Positions 54,015 through 62,798 of a DNA stretch of 64,000 bases are shown piece by piece. The translations under genes and the position numbers were made by a program. The notes under the pieces are model-generated. The model was not told where the DNA came from. It did not search any database and was given only the letters and a program-made list of their open reading frames with translations. Positions within the stretch are counted from its first letter, which is position 1, and each line of letters starts with the position of its first letter. The stretch lies in assembly GCF_003182275.1 (NCBI RefSeq), contig NZ_QGTR01000003.1, forward strand, positions 496,001 to 560,000, read 5' to 3'. Origin of the DNA: Hoeflea marina. Lineage in GTDB: Bacteria > Pseudomonadota > Alphaproteobacteria > Rhizobiales > Rhizobiaceae.

Positions 54015-54827
54015 TCAGATCCGCCTGAGAAAGCCGTCGGGCGAGGCGGTGATGGTGATCTTGGCCTCGATCGTCCGGTCAATCTCGAACCGAAGCGGTT
54101 CGCCATCGACTGCCATCGCGCTCCCCTCCCCCAACGCCTCGAGATAGGCATGCACGGCGGTCTTCGGATTGTCTCCCTTGCCCCAGGGCCTGTCCGCGCA
54201 CATATCCGCCGGCAGGTCCTCCACCCCCGTATCCCAGACCACGCAGTAGCTGCCGGGCGAGACCAGCGGCGCATAGACCTCCAGTTCGGCCAGCACATGG
54301 GCATGGGTGTGGTTGGAATCGAGAAACACCATCACCCTCTCGTGGCCGGCTGCGATGTCGCGGATCTGGCCGACAATGGCCTCGTCGACGGACGAGCCTT
54401 CCAGCATGGTGATCTTGTGGCTCATCGGATGAGCAAGGATGCCGGCGCGGTTGTGGGCGCGGATGTCGATGTCGACGCCCACCACGCGGCGCCGGGATGC
54501 CTGCGGATCGAGAGCGGTTCCGGCTTGCACCGCATCGCAATAGTCGAGCATCGCCAGCATAGAGGCGCTCATCACCAGCGATCCGCCGTGGGCGATGCCT
54601 GTCTCGATCACCAGATCAGGCCGGCAGGACCAGATCAGCTCCTGGATGGCATAGATGTCCTGCGGCACCTGGATGATCGGCCTGCCCAGCCATGTGAAGT
54701 TCTGCGCGTAATTGTGGCGGATGCACTCCCGCACCCAGACCTGGGAGAGGCCGATGAAGCCGGGATCTGAGGCGGCGCTCTTGATGTTGGAGTGGACATA
54801 GGCTGCGAATTTCGCTTCGTCGGACAT
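54015..54827 (-). CDS. Cephalosporin hydroxylase (CmcI) family protein, probable methyltransferase
   Basis: Predicted 270-residue protein of the CmcI/rhamnosyl-O-methyltransferase family. The typical N-terminal pattern is WLGRPIIQVPQDIYAIQELI, followed by the SAM-binding loop (DLVIETGIAHGGSLVMSASML), the acidic GVDIDIR and the metal site region (MVFLDSNHTHAHVLAELEVY). Members O-methylate sugars of surface glycolipids and polysaccharides; the name is historical. It lies six bases after an FkbM-type methyltransferase gene in the same direction, so both may modify one glycan. Confidence 0.87.
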   Translation of the reverse strand: MSDEAKFAAYVHSNIKSAASDPGFIGLSQVWVRECIRHNYAQNFTWLGRPIIQVPQDIYAIQELIWSCRPDLVIETGIAHGGSLVMSASMLAMLDYCDAVQAGTALDPQASRRRVVGVDIDIRAHNRAGILAHPMSHKITMLEGSSVDEAIVGQIRDIAAGHERVMVFLDSNHTHAHVLAELEVYAPLVSPGSYCVVWDTGVEDLPADMCADRPWGKGDNPKTAVHAYLEALGEGSAMAVDGEPLRFEIDRTIEAKITITASPDGFLRRI

Positions 54828-54833
54828 GATCGA

Positions 54834-55589
54834 TCAGTTCCCGGGATTGGTTGAGGCGCGGAGCGGACGGCGGGTGGCGTGGATGTCGAACCAGCGGCTT
54901 CTGGGCGCAATGCGGTTGCCCGCCCTGTCCCTCACCACGGTGGTGTACAGCTGCAGCATCGCCTGCTGGTCCAGCCAGGGGCCGGCCACGTCCTCGCCGA
55001 AGGGACCCGAAGAGCCGGGCAGGAAGCGGTGACCGGTCTGGCCGTCGTCGAGTTCGGCCACCGTCGACTGGTCCTGCAGCTTGAAGCCGTCATAGCCGGC
55101 CGCGGCGAGCGCGCGCATGTAGTCGAAGCCGAAGCGGCAGTCCTCGACACTGACATAGAGCGGCAGGTCGCCGAGGCCGGCCAATTGGCCGAGCACGAGG
55201 TGATCGACGCCCTCGACATCGATCTTGAGATAGTGGGGCACGCCATGGGCGGCAAACAGCTCGGGGAGCGTGACGCAGGGAACGGTGATCTCGCGGCAGC
55301 GGCTGTCATCACGGCCGGCCCAGCCGAAGTCGATGCTGCTCCAGTGGTCATTGTCGAGATTGACAAAGAACGAGGTCTCGCCGGAGCTCTCCCAGATTGC
55401 CGCGTGGCGGATCACAACCCGGCCCTCCGCAATGTCGGCGGCAAAGCGAAGGGCGGCTTTCTCGCAGAGGACCGGGTTCGCCTCAAGGCCGAGCACGCGC
55501 AAGCCGCGCTTGAGGTAATAGTCGGTGTCGTCGCCGTTGTTCATGCCGAGATCGAAGACGAACGGCCGCTGCGCCAGGTCCGGGGTCAT
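54834..55589 (-). CDS. FkbM-family methyltransferase
   Basis: Predicted 251-residue SAM-dependent O-methyltransferase. The SAM loop is VFDLGMNNGDDTDYYLKRG, with acidic LGLEANP, and the family block LKIDVEGVDHLVLGQLAG is clear. It usually methylates hydroxyls of sugars in polysaccharides. The start at 55589 removes an N-terminal extension of the open frame that has no family similarity. It is the first gene of a two-gene minus-strand unit with the CmcI-family gene, opposite the glycosyltransferase genes. Confidence 0.87.
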   Translation of the reverse strand: MTPDLAQRPFVFDLGMNNGDDTDYYLKRGLRVLGLEANPVLCEKAALRFAADIAEGRVVIRHAAIWESSGETSFFVNLDNDHWSSIDFGWAGRDDSRCREITVPCVTLPELFAAHGVPHYLKIDVEGVDHLVLGQLAGLGDLPLYVSVEDCRFGFDYMRALAAAGYDGFKLQDQSTVAELDDGQTGHRFLPGSSGPFGEDVAGPWLDQQAMLQLYTTVVRDRAGNRIAPRSRWFDIHATRRPLRASTNPGN

Positions 55590-55837
55590 CGGCCGGCCCC
55601 GGCGGCGGCGGCGCGGTTGCCCATCCGGCAGTTCGCTGATGCGTGTGTCTCTGGCGTCTCGATCATGCCTCGGTCCATCATTCCGGTTCCAGAGCCGCGG
55701 CAGCCCGGCGATTCGGGCCTGGGCAGCAGCCTGCCCGGTTGCAGCATCTATCAGCAGCGAGCTTTCCCGGGGCTTGTCCCGGCCAGCGTGACGCAAGCTC
55801 AACCGCGATAATGGCGCCGTTCACGCGTGAAAGCGAC

Positions 55838-57046
55838 ATGCCACCGATGGTTTCTCTCTCAATCTGCATTCCGACCCGCAACCGACAGGGCTATTGCATC
55901 GAGACCATGCGGGCGATCGCGGGGTCGGGCGAACGGGATTTCGAGGTCATCGTCGCCGACAATTCGGATGATCCGGCACCGCTCCGGCAGGCCTTCGACA
56001 GTTTCTCCGATCACCGCTTCCGGCTCGTCGCGCCGCAGGGACGGGTCCTGTCCATGGTCGACAACTGGGAGCGGCTCATTCCCGAAACGGCCGGGCACTG
56101 GATCAGCGTCATCGGCGACGACGACTACATCGATCCCGCGGTGGGGGGCCTGATCCGCCGCTTCGAAGGCCTGCGGCCGGATGTCGAGGCCATCGGCTGG
56201 GGCCGGATGAACTTTCACTGGCCCGACAACCGGCCGGTGCCGACGCTGGCCAGCGTTCCGACGGGAGCCGGGTGCTGGGCGAGCGACCGCGTCGACCTAC
56301 AGGACCGGCTGTTCCGCTGGAGCGAAGGCAGGAGCCGCCCATCCTGCGGCTTCGGCATCTACCACGGCGCGGTGCGCCGCACGCTGATGGAGCGGATCCG
56401 GCAGACCTATGGCGGCCGCTATTTCGAGCATCCCGTCGTCGACTACGACAGCAACTGCAAGGTCGTGGCCGAGGCGAGGTCATTGCTCTACTGCGAACGC
56501 CCGTTCTCCGTGCTTGGTGAGTGCGCCGCCTCGAACTCGGCCAGCGCGCTGTCGCTCGAACGGCTCAAGGTCCTGGTCGAAACCTTCAAGACCGAATCCG
56601 CCAGCGACCTGATCCGCGCCAATCCGGATTTTCCCTTCACGCTGTTCGAAGCCGGAGCCTCGCTGTGCGTCAGCATCGCGGCGACCACGGTCTGGTTCTG
56701 CCGCAAATACGGCATCGACCTGACCGGCTTCGAAGCCAATTTCGCCAGAGCCGCGATGGACGAATGCCGCTATTCCCCGAGCCTGGAGGCCTACGAGGCC
56801 AAGGTGGCCAACATCCGCGCCGGCTTTGCCGCCTGGGACGGCGGCAGATGGGCGGACTTGTTCGAGCCCGCGCCCTTCAACGCGCCGAAGACGGTCAACG
56901 CGCTTTCAGGCGTCATGGAGGACATGATCCACCTTCGCGAGGACCGGTTGCGGGTGACGACGCCCGGTGAATTCTACCGCTACGCCGAGCACGCGATCAT
57001 GCCGGTCGGGCATGTCGTTGCCGGCACCCGGAGCTTTGTCACATGA
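55838..57046 (+). CDS. Family 2 glycosyltransferase, paralogue A
   Basis: GT-A-fold glycosyltransferase of 402 residues. The nucleotide-sugar half has SICIPTRNRQGYCIETM and VIVADNSDD, and the DxD-like metal motif is GDDDY (93-97). The C-terminal 250 residues are a conserved block shared with the genes at 57043 and 62799 but unlike standard GT2 domains. It contains PSCGFGIYHGAVRRTLMERI and CVSIAATTVWFCRKYGIDLTG. The sugar and acceptor are unknown. The start is uncertain: ATG 55811, 55838 or 55847 (the last matching paralogue A'). It overlaps the next gene by four bases (ATGA). Confidence 0.85.
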   Translation: MPPMVSLSICIPTRNRQGYCIETMRAIAGSGERDFEVIVADNSDDPAPLRQAFDSFSDHRFRLVAPQGRVLSMVDNWERLIPETAGHWISVIGDDDYIDPAVGGLIRRFEGLRPDVEAIGWGRMNFHWPDNRPVPTLASVPTGAGCWASDRVDLQDRLFRWSEGRSRPSCGFGIYHGAVRRTLMERIRQTYGGRYFEHPVVDYDSNCKVVAEARSLLYCERPFSVLGECAASNSASALSLERLKVLVETFKTESASDLIRANPDFPFTLFEAGASLCVSIAATTVWFCRKYGIDLTGFEANFARAAMDECRYSPSLEAYEAKVANIRAGFAAWDGGRWADLFEPAPFNAPKTVNALSGVMEDMIHLREDRLRVTTPGEFYRYAEHAIMPVGHVVAGTRSFVT

Positions 57047-58188
57047 CGCTGCTGTCGATCTGCATGCCGGTGCGCACGCGACCGGACGAGGCGCTCACCT
57101 GCCTGCGCGTCCTGATGCGCTCGCAAAGGCAGGATTTCGAGATCGTGATCGCCGGCGATTGCGATAATGCGGCCATGCTGGCCGGATTTGCGGATCAGCA
57201 TGGCGATCCGCGGCTCAGGCTGCTCGCGACCGGCGACCGCCCGCTGTCGCCTGTGGAGGCAGCCAACCGTCTGATCGAGGCGGCCCGCGGCGAGTGGCTC
57301 TGCCTCATCGGCGAATCCGATTATGTCGACCCGGAGCTTTGCGCGGTGATCGCCGCCACGATCAAGCGCGTGCCGCAGGCCGACGCCATCGGCTGGGGCA
57401 GCGCCGGTTTCACCTGGCCCGCGGACCGCGACGGCCAGGAGATCACCCATGTCCCGACACGCAGCGAATTGGGCATCCTTGATCAGAAACAGATGATGCG
57501 CCGGTTGTTTTTCTGGGAGGACGCCTCCAATCTGCCCGACTGTCCCTTTGGCGTCGTCCATGGCGCTGTGCGGCGCAGCCTGATGGAGCGCATCCGCGAC
57601 GGGTTTTCGGGCCAGTGGCTTGATCAGGACGATCTGCGCTGGGACCACGCCTGCAAGACCGTTCTGATGGCCGGCGCCATGGTCTACTGGGAACGGCCGA
57701 TGTCGGTGCGCGGCGCCGGCGGCGACCGATCGACGCGGTCATCCGTGACGGGCTCCGAACCGGCGGCTGATCCGGCCGGCCCTCATGCCGCGCCGTTTCC
57801 GTTTTCGCCCGGGCTCGGAGCCACAGCGCGGGCGGCGCTGGCCATCGAGGCCTTCAAGCGGCGCTGCGGCATCGAACTCGACGGCTGGGAAGCTGGCTTC
57901 GTCGCGGCCTGCGCGCGCGACTGCGAGACCGCATCGCGGCCGCAGCGGTTCAGGGCGCGCAAGGAGGCCTATGCGGCGGCCATCGCCGACTGGCGCGGCG
58001 CGCCGGCCCTGGCCGGCTTTCGGCCGGAATTCAAGTTTCGGACCGACACGCCCCGCTTCCAGGGTCATGTGGATGGCAGGCTCTATTTCGACATGGACAT
58101 GGGCGCACCCGCGAGCGCGGCGGACTTCTATGACGTCATCGACGCCATGCTGTTCCCGGTCGCCCTGCTCGACGCCAAGCTCGCCTGA
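57043..58188 (+). CDS. Family 2 glycosyltransferase-like protein, paralogue B (degenerate DxD)
   Basis: Predicted 381-residue protein built like paralogue A (SICMPVRTRPDEALTCLRVL, then the shared block with CPFGVVHGAVRRSLMERI). At the metal motif it reads LIGESDYVDP (88-97) where A has GDDDY, so two of three acids are changed. The protein may have lost sugar transfer, may use another metal pocket, or may be a partner subunit of A. It also lacks the VADNSDD pattern. It overlaps A by four bases and is certainly cotranscribed. Confidence 0.82.
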   Translation: MTLLSICMPVRTRPDEALTCLRVLMRSQRQDFEIVIAGDCDNAAMLAGFADQHGDPRLRLLATGDRPLSPVEAANRLIEAARGEWLCLIGESDYVDPELCAVIAATIKRVPQADAIGWGSAGFTWPADRDGQEITHVPTRSELGILDQKQMMRRLFFWEDASNLPDCPFGVVHGAVRRSLMERIRDGFSGQWLDQDDLRWDHACKTVLMAGAMVYWERPMSVRGAGGDRSTRSSVTGSEPAADPAGPHAAPFPFSPGLGATARAALAIEAFKRRCGIELDGWEAGFVAACARDCETASRPQRFRARKEAYAAAIADWRGAPALAGFRPEFKFRTDTPRFQGHVDGRLYFDMDMGAPASAADFYDVIDAMLFPVALLDAKLA

Positions 58189-58228
58189 GGCGCCTGGCGG
58201 CGTTCGCGGCAAGCAGCCCCGCGCCCGG

Positions 58229-59461
58229 TCAGCCAGGGACGCGTTCGTTCGGAATGGCATAGACCACGGCGCCGGTGCCACACCAGCTGTGCAGCCTGAA
58301 CAGGAAACGGTGGTCGGTCAGATTGGCCATCAGCCAGCCGGCGGTGGCATGAACTCCGTCCGCATCATGATAGACCGTGGCGGCGACGAGCGGCCGATGC
58401 GTGCGCAGCGTCTCGACACCGCCCCGGAGCGCGGCGAGTTCCCCGCCCTCGAGATGCAGCTTGACGAAACCCGGCGCCAGGCCGAGGCCGTCGATGGTCC
58501 CGGTGCGACGGGTGTCGCTTCCGCTCGCGGCGATCTGCGAGGCGTAGCCGAGGCCGGAATGAAACGGCTGCAGGCGCACGTCGCTGTCCAGCAGCGCATC
58601 GATGACACCGATCCGCGTGCGCACCGCCGCCGGCAACCGCGCCAGCGTGGTTTCCAGTTCAGCGCGGTTGCCCGCATCGGGTTCGATGGCGATGACCGAG
58701 CCGAACCCCTGCCGGGCCTCGGCCAGGAAACGCAGCGTGACGCTGCCATGATGGGCGCCGCCGTCGAGGAAGACTTCGTCCGGGCCGAGGCCTGCCAGCA
58801 CCTCGGGAATGAAGAAGCGGTCGTCGACCGTCACCGGCGCGCCATCGAAGTTCCATTCCTGCCGGAGTCGGCGCCAGGCCAGGAACTGCAGATGGTGAGC
58901 CCGGGAGACATCGTCGCTCCAGCCATCGAGCGCCGCCGCGATCCCCGCAAGATCGGCGCTGCCGAAGGGCTCGGCGAACCAGCCGTTCGACAGCGGATGG
59001 CCGGCGCGGAAATGCTCGGCCACATCGTAGAACGGCACCACGCAACCCCAGCCATCTGCATGCAGCTCCGCTTCCAGCGGCGCGTAGGCGCAGGTCACGA
59101 CCGACACCGCCAGCATGGCCCGCTGCTTGAAGCCGGCCTCGATCTCGTCGGGATGCAGCACCGGGATGCCGGCCCAGTCGGCCTGGTTGGCTACTCGGTC
59201 GGCATTGCGGTCGGCGACGACGACGATCTTCTCGCCGACCGCACGAAGGTGATCGCGGGCCAGGCGGCCGAGATTGCCGGCGCCATAGAGCGCCAGCGGC
59301 TGGACCGGCCTGACCGGCCCCGGCGCGGCAGGGATGGCGGCCATCTCGGCCAGCAGGCCGCGGGCGGTCGCCGGATCGCAGGCGGTTGCGACATGGCGTG
59401 TCTGCACCGACGGTCGCCGCGCGGCGGGTGCGAAGGATTTTCCCGTTGTGTCTTCAAACAT
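58229..59461 (-). CDS. FkbM-family methyltransferase with an N-terminal Rossmann-like domain
   Basis: Predicted 410-residue two-domain protein. Residues about 53-150 look like a nucleotide-binding fold (LALYGAGNLGRLARDHLRAVG, then VVVADRN), as in PglD-type or NAD-binding proteins. Residues about 210-405 are an FkbM methyltransferase (FLDGGAHHGSVTLRFLAEA, IAIEPDAGNRAELETTL, FVKLHLEGGELAALRGG). It is longer than the other FkbM protein in the cluster. It probably methylates a sugar of the same glycan; the N-terminal domain could act on the nucleotide-sugar. It is on the minus strand between plus-strand genes. Confidence 0.83.
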   Translation of the reverse strand: MFEDTTGKSFAPAARRPSVQTRHVATACDPATARGLLAEMAAIPAAPGPVRPVQPLALYGAGNLGRLARDHLRAVGEKIVVVADRNADRVANQADWAGIPVLHPDEIEAGFKQRAMLAVSVVTCAYAPLEAELHADGWGCVVPFYDVAEHFRAGHPLSNGWFAEPFGSADLAGIAAALDGWSDDVSRAHHLQFLAWRRLRQEWNFDGAPVTVDDRFFIPEVLAGLGPDEVFLDGGAHHGSVTLRFLAEARQGFGSVIAIEPDAGNRAELETTLARLPAAVRTRIGVIDALLDSDVRLQPFHSGLGYASQIAASGSDTRRTGTIDGLGLAPGFVKLHLEGGELAALRGGVETLRTHRPLVAATVYHDADGVHATAGWLMANLTDHRFLFRLHSWCGTGAVVYAIPNERVPG

Positions 59462-59577
59462 ATCGACCGCCGATCATCATGTTGCGATAAGCTGGCGCGC
59501 GATACGGATTCGAACGGGGTGCCAATGAACCGCTTCACACCGGAGACTAGCAGGAGCCGGCTTTCCCGGAGCTTGCC

Positions 59578-60465
59578 ATGAAACGCGTGGCGCTGACCGG
59601 CGCGACCGGCTTTGTCGGACGCTCGATCCACCGGGCGCTCGCGGCAGCCGGGCATGAGGTGGTGCCGGTGATCCGGACGGGCTCCGGGGACAGGCTCGCC
59701 GCGTCGGCGATGCCGGCCATTCTCACGGACGACCTTTTCGCCGGGGACAGCGGCTGGTGGATGGACCGGCTGGCGGGCATCGACGCGATCATTCATGCTG
59801 CCTGGTACGTCGAGCCGGGCAAGTATCTCGATTCGGACCGGAACCTCGACTGCGTGTCGGGCACGCTGGCGCTTGCCCGGGGCGCGCGCCGGGCCGGGGT
59901 CGGTCATTTCATCGGAATCGGCACCTGCATGGAGTACCGGCTGCCCTCGCCTGCGCTCGCCATTGATTCGCCGCTCGGCCCGTCCACCCTCTATGGCGCA
60001 AGCAAGCTCGCCCTCTTCGAGATGCTCGGGCGCTACTTCGGAGAGAGCGAAACCGTGTTTTCCTGGTGCCGGCTGTTCTATCTGCATGGCGAGGGCGAGC
60101 ATCCGGCGCGGCTGGTGCCCTATATCCGTCAACAGCTTGCCCGCGGAGAAACCGCCCGGCTCTCGGCGGGAACGCAGCTGCGCGATTTTCTCGACGTGGG
60201 CGCAGCCGGCGCCATGATCGCCCGGGTCATCGAGACAGGTCAGCCTGGCGCAATCAATGTCTGCTCTGGACAGGCTGTCACGATACGCCAGTTGGCAGAA
60301 CGGATCGCGGACGAATCCGGCAGGCGCGACCTGCTGGATTTCGGAACCGCCGCCATCCACCCCGCCGATCCGGCCTCTGTGGTTGGCATCTGCAATGCGA
60401 CAAGACCCAACGGAATGCCGGAGACGCACGATGAAAGCCCAGTTGAAGCCGCGGATCAATCTTGA
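59578..60465 (+). CDS. NAD-dependent epimerase/dehydratase (extended SDR)
   Basis: Extended SDR of 295 residues. The cofactor motif is GATGFVG (8-14), and the catalytic Tyr/Lys pair is Y139/K143 (YGASK) with Thr116 in GIGTCMEY. It probably changes the sugar of an NDP-sugar by epimerisation, dehydration or reduction. The target is unknown. Its 3' end overlaps the radical SAM gene by 35 bases, an unusually long overlap. Confidence 0.88.
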   Translation: MKRVALTGATGFVGRSIHRALAAAGHEVVPVIRTGSGDRLAASAMPAILTDDLFAGDSGWWMDRLAGIDAIIHAAWYVEPGKYLDSDRNLDCVSGTLALARGARRAGVGHFIGIGTCMEYRLPSPALAIDSPLGPSTLYGASKLALFEMLGRYFGESETVFSWCRLFYLHGEGEHPARLVPYIRQQLARGETARLSAGTQLRDFLDVGAAGAMIARVIETGQPGAINVCSGQAVTIRQLAERIADESGRRDLLDFGTAAIHPADPASVVGICNATRPNGMPETHDESPVEAADQS

Positions 60466-61510
60466 CGGCCGCACGGCACTCGAGACGGTCATCCCGCTCG
60501 AGACGCCATTCATCGTCTTCGTCGATCCCGCCAGTTCCTGCAATTTCAAGTGCACCTTCTGTCCGACCGGCCACCGCGGCCTGATCGCCGAGACCGGCCG
60601 CTATCAGGGCGCAATGAAGTACGACGTCTTCACCAAGACGATCGACGATCTCGCGGCCTTCGACAAGCCGATCAAGGTGCTCAGGCTCTACAAGGACGGC
60701 GAGCCGTTCCTCAACAAGCGGCTTGCCGACATGATCCGCTATGCCAAGCAGAGCGGCCATGTCGACTACATCGACACCACCACCAACGGCACCTTCCTGA
60801 CGCCCGAACGGCTGGCGCCGGTGCTGGAGGCAGGCCTCGACAAGATCAACATCTCCGTCGACGGCATGACCAACGCCACCTACCGCGAATTCACCGGCTT
60901 CGATTTCGACTTCGAGAAGTTCGTCGAGGGCGTGAAATGGCTCTATGCCAACAAGGGCAACTGCGAGATTTCGCTGAAGATCCCCGGCGAGCTGATCAGC
61001 GAGGCGCAGCGGCAGGAGTTCTTCGACACCTTCGGCGATCATTGCGACCGCATCTTCGTCGAGAACTTCGCCCCCTGCTGGCCGGAGTTCGATGTCGAGG
61101 AGCGATCCGGCATCAAGATCGGCGAGAAGGGCATCTACCAGCAGGCGCTCAAGCCCACCGATACCTGTCCCTATATCTTCTATGCGATGAGCGTGAACGC
61201 CGACGGCCTGGTCAGCTCCTGCTTCCTTGACTGGGGCCGCAAGCTGATCATCGGCGACGTGCGCAAGCAGCCGCTCAAGGAGATCTGGACCTCGGCGCCG
61301 ATGAACGCGCTCAGGCTGCAGCATCTGGAAGGCCGCCGCTGCGAGAACGGCACCTGCGGCTCCTGCGGCCAGCTCAGCCACTGCCTTCCCGACAACATCG
61401 ACGAGCACCGGCCGATGCTGCTCAAGCGCTTCCGCGAGCTCGCCACCATCGACCCGAAGGTGCCGGCCCCGGGCGGCAGGCGCATGCCGGCCCCCGTCGC
61501 CGCGGAATGA
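60431..61510 (+). CDS. Radical SAM protein with SPASM domain
   Basis: Predicted 359-residue radical SAM enzyme. The cluster-binding motif CxxxCxxC is CNFKCTFC (37-44), with the following GEPFLNKRLADMI and NISVDGMTNATYREFTGF barrel motifs. The C-terminal SPASM-type region has CPYIFYAMSVNADGLVSSCF and CENGTCGSCGQLSHC, giving cysteines for at least one auxiliary [4Fe-4S] cluster. Radical SAM/SPASM enzymes in glycan clusters can dehydrogenate, epimerise or deoxygenate sugars, or modify peptides. No precursor peptide is seen, so a sugar substrate is more likely. It overlaps the epimerase before it and the glycosyltransferase after it (ATGA). Confidence 0.92.
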   Translation: MKAQLKPRINLDGRTALETVIPLETPFIVFVDPASSCNFKCTFCPTGHRGLIAETGRYQGAMKYDVFTKTIDDLAAFDKPIKVLRLYKDGEPFLNKRLADMIRYAKQSGHVDYIDTTTNGTFLTPERLAPVLEAGLDKINISVDGMTNATYREFTGFDFDFEKFVEGVKWLYANKGNCEISLKIPGELISEAQRQEFFDTFGDHCDRIFVENFAPCWPEFDVEERSGIKIGEKGIYQQALKPTDTCPYIFYAMSVNADGLVSSCFLDWGRKLIIGDVRKQPLKEIWTSAPMNALRLQHLEGRRCENGTCGSCGQLSHCLPDNIDEHRPMLLKRFRELATIDPKVPAPGGRRMPAPVAAE

Positions 61511-62721
61511 AGCTGGTCCACATCACCCCCCATCTGGGCGGCGGTGTGGGCAAGGCGCATGCGGCCCTCTGCGCCGCCGATGACGAGGCGTGGAAACGCC
61601 GCTACGTGCTGCTCGAGGCCCCGCGCGACCCCCACTATGCGGATCTTGTCCGTGCGTCCGGCGCGACGATCACGGTGGCGCCCGACGCCGCTGCCCTCGA
61701 CGCGTTGATGCGCGCGGCAGACCTGGTCCAGTTCGAGTGGTGGAACCACCCGCTGCTGCTCAGGCTCATGGCCTGGACGGACCTGCCGCCGATGCGCAGC
61801 GTGGCCTGGTCGCATGTGTCCGGCCTGCACGCGCCGCTGATCCCGCCGGGCCTGATCGGCGCCGTGGACCGCTTCCTGTTCACCTCCGCCTGCTCGCTGC
61901 TCTCGGCGCCTCTGTCCGGCGTGCTGGCGGCCAATGCCGGACGTATCGGTGTCGTCAACAGCGGCTTCGGCTTCCCGCGGCCCGTTCCGGGTGACACCGG
62001 CACAGGTCGGGCCGGCCGGGTGAGCTATCTCGGCACGGTCGATTTTGCCAAGATGAGCCCGGCCATGTTCGAGGTGATCGACCGGCTCGAAGCCGACGTC
62101 GTGGTCGACCTCCATGGTGCGGCGGCGGACGACAGCCCGGTCCGCGCCGCCGTGGCGGCCATGCGCCATCCGGGCCGGGTGAGGCTCTGCGGCCACAGCC
62201 AGGATCCGGCCGCAGTCTTCGCGCAAAGCTCCATCCTTCTCTATCTCCTGCAGCCGAACCATTTCGGCACCGCTGAAAACGCGCTTGTCGAGGCGATGTC
62301 GCTCGGCTGCGCGCCGCTGGTGTTCGCCAATGCCTGCGAACTGGCCATCGTCCATGACGGCGAAACCGGCTTCGTCGTCCGCGACGTCGCCGAAGCTGCC
62401 GCGCGGCTCGACTGGATGCTGGCCCGTCCCGACGCCGTCGCGCACATCGGCCGCAGGGCGGCCCGGGATGTGGCGCGCAACCGCACGCCCGCGCTGTCGC
62501 TGGCCCAGCTGAGGACGACCTGGCTGGCAATGCTCGACCGTCCGAGGCGGCAGCCCTCGTTGTCCGCAGCCCTGGGATCCTCGCCCGCCGACTGGTACCG
62601 GCGCCTTCAGGGCCTCGAGGACGATGACTGCATCGATGCCGCAGGGGCCCCGGGCGCCGCCTCCAAGGGCAGCCTGGCCCATTTCCGCGCCCATTTCCCC
62701 GACCTCGAGGCCCGCAAGTAA
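61507..62721 (+). CDS. Glycosyltransferase, GT4-like
   Basis: Predicted 404-residue GT-B-fold glycosyltransferase. The N-terminal start HITPHLGGGVGKAHAAL is typical, and the C-terminal donor-binding block has the E-x7-E-like region NHFGTAENALVEAMSLGCAPLVF. The carrier nucleotide and sugar are unknown. It is translationally coupled to the radical SAM gene (ATGA). The last 60 residues are outside the family core. Confidence 0.85.
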   Translation: MKLVHITPHLGGGVGKAHAALCAADDEAWKRRYVLLEAPRDPHYADLVRASGATITVAPDAAALDALMRAADLVQFEWWNHPLLLRLMAWTDLPPMRSVAWSHVSGLHAPLIPPGLIGAVDRFLFTSACSLLSAPLSGVLAANAGRIGVVNSGFGFPRPVPGDTGTGRAGRVSYLGTVDFAKMSPAMFEVIDRLEADVVVDLHGAAADDSPVRAAVAAMRHPGRVRLCGHSQDPAAVFAQSSILLYLLQPNHFGTAENALVEAMSLGCAPLVFANACELAIVHDGETGFVVRDVAEAAARLDWMLARPDAVAHIGRRAARDVARNRTPALSLAQLRTTWLAMLDRPRRQPSLSAALGSSPADWYRRLQGLEDDDCIDAAGAPGAASKGSLAHFRAHFPDLEARK

Positions 62722-62725
62722 AACC

Positions 62726-62749
62726 GTCCGGACCAGCGTGACACAAGCT
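62726..62749 (+). repeat. Short sequence shared upstream of both GT2 paralogue A genes
   Basis: The 24 bases here match 55777-55800 at 21 positions (core CCAGCGTGAC.CAAGCT). Both copies lie 38-73 bases before the start of the paralogous glycosyltransferase genes. They are either the preserved edge of a duplication or a shared regulatory site. A second short element (GCTTTCCCGG.GCTTG) is common to 55761 and 59560, before the paralogue A gene and the epimerase gene. Confidence 0.45.
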
Positions 62750-62798
62750 TGTCTTGCGAGGCTTGCCGCAAATTCCGGCATCAAGCGGAGCACGTTGG

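Noticed and set aside
54015-54827. Beta-lactam antibiotic biosynthesis based on the cephalosporin hydroxylase name
   Set aside because: The family is mostly made of sugar O-methyltransferases, and the neighbours are glycosyltransferases and FkbM methyltransferases.
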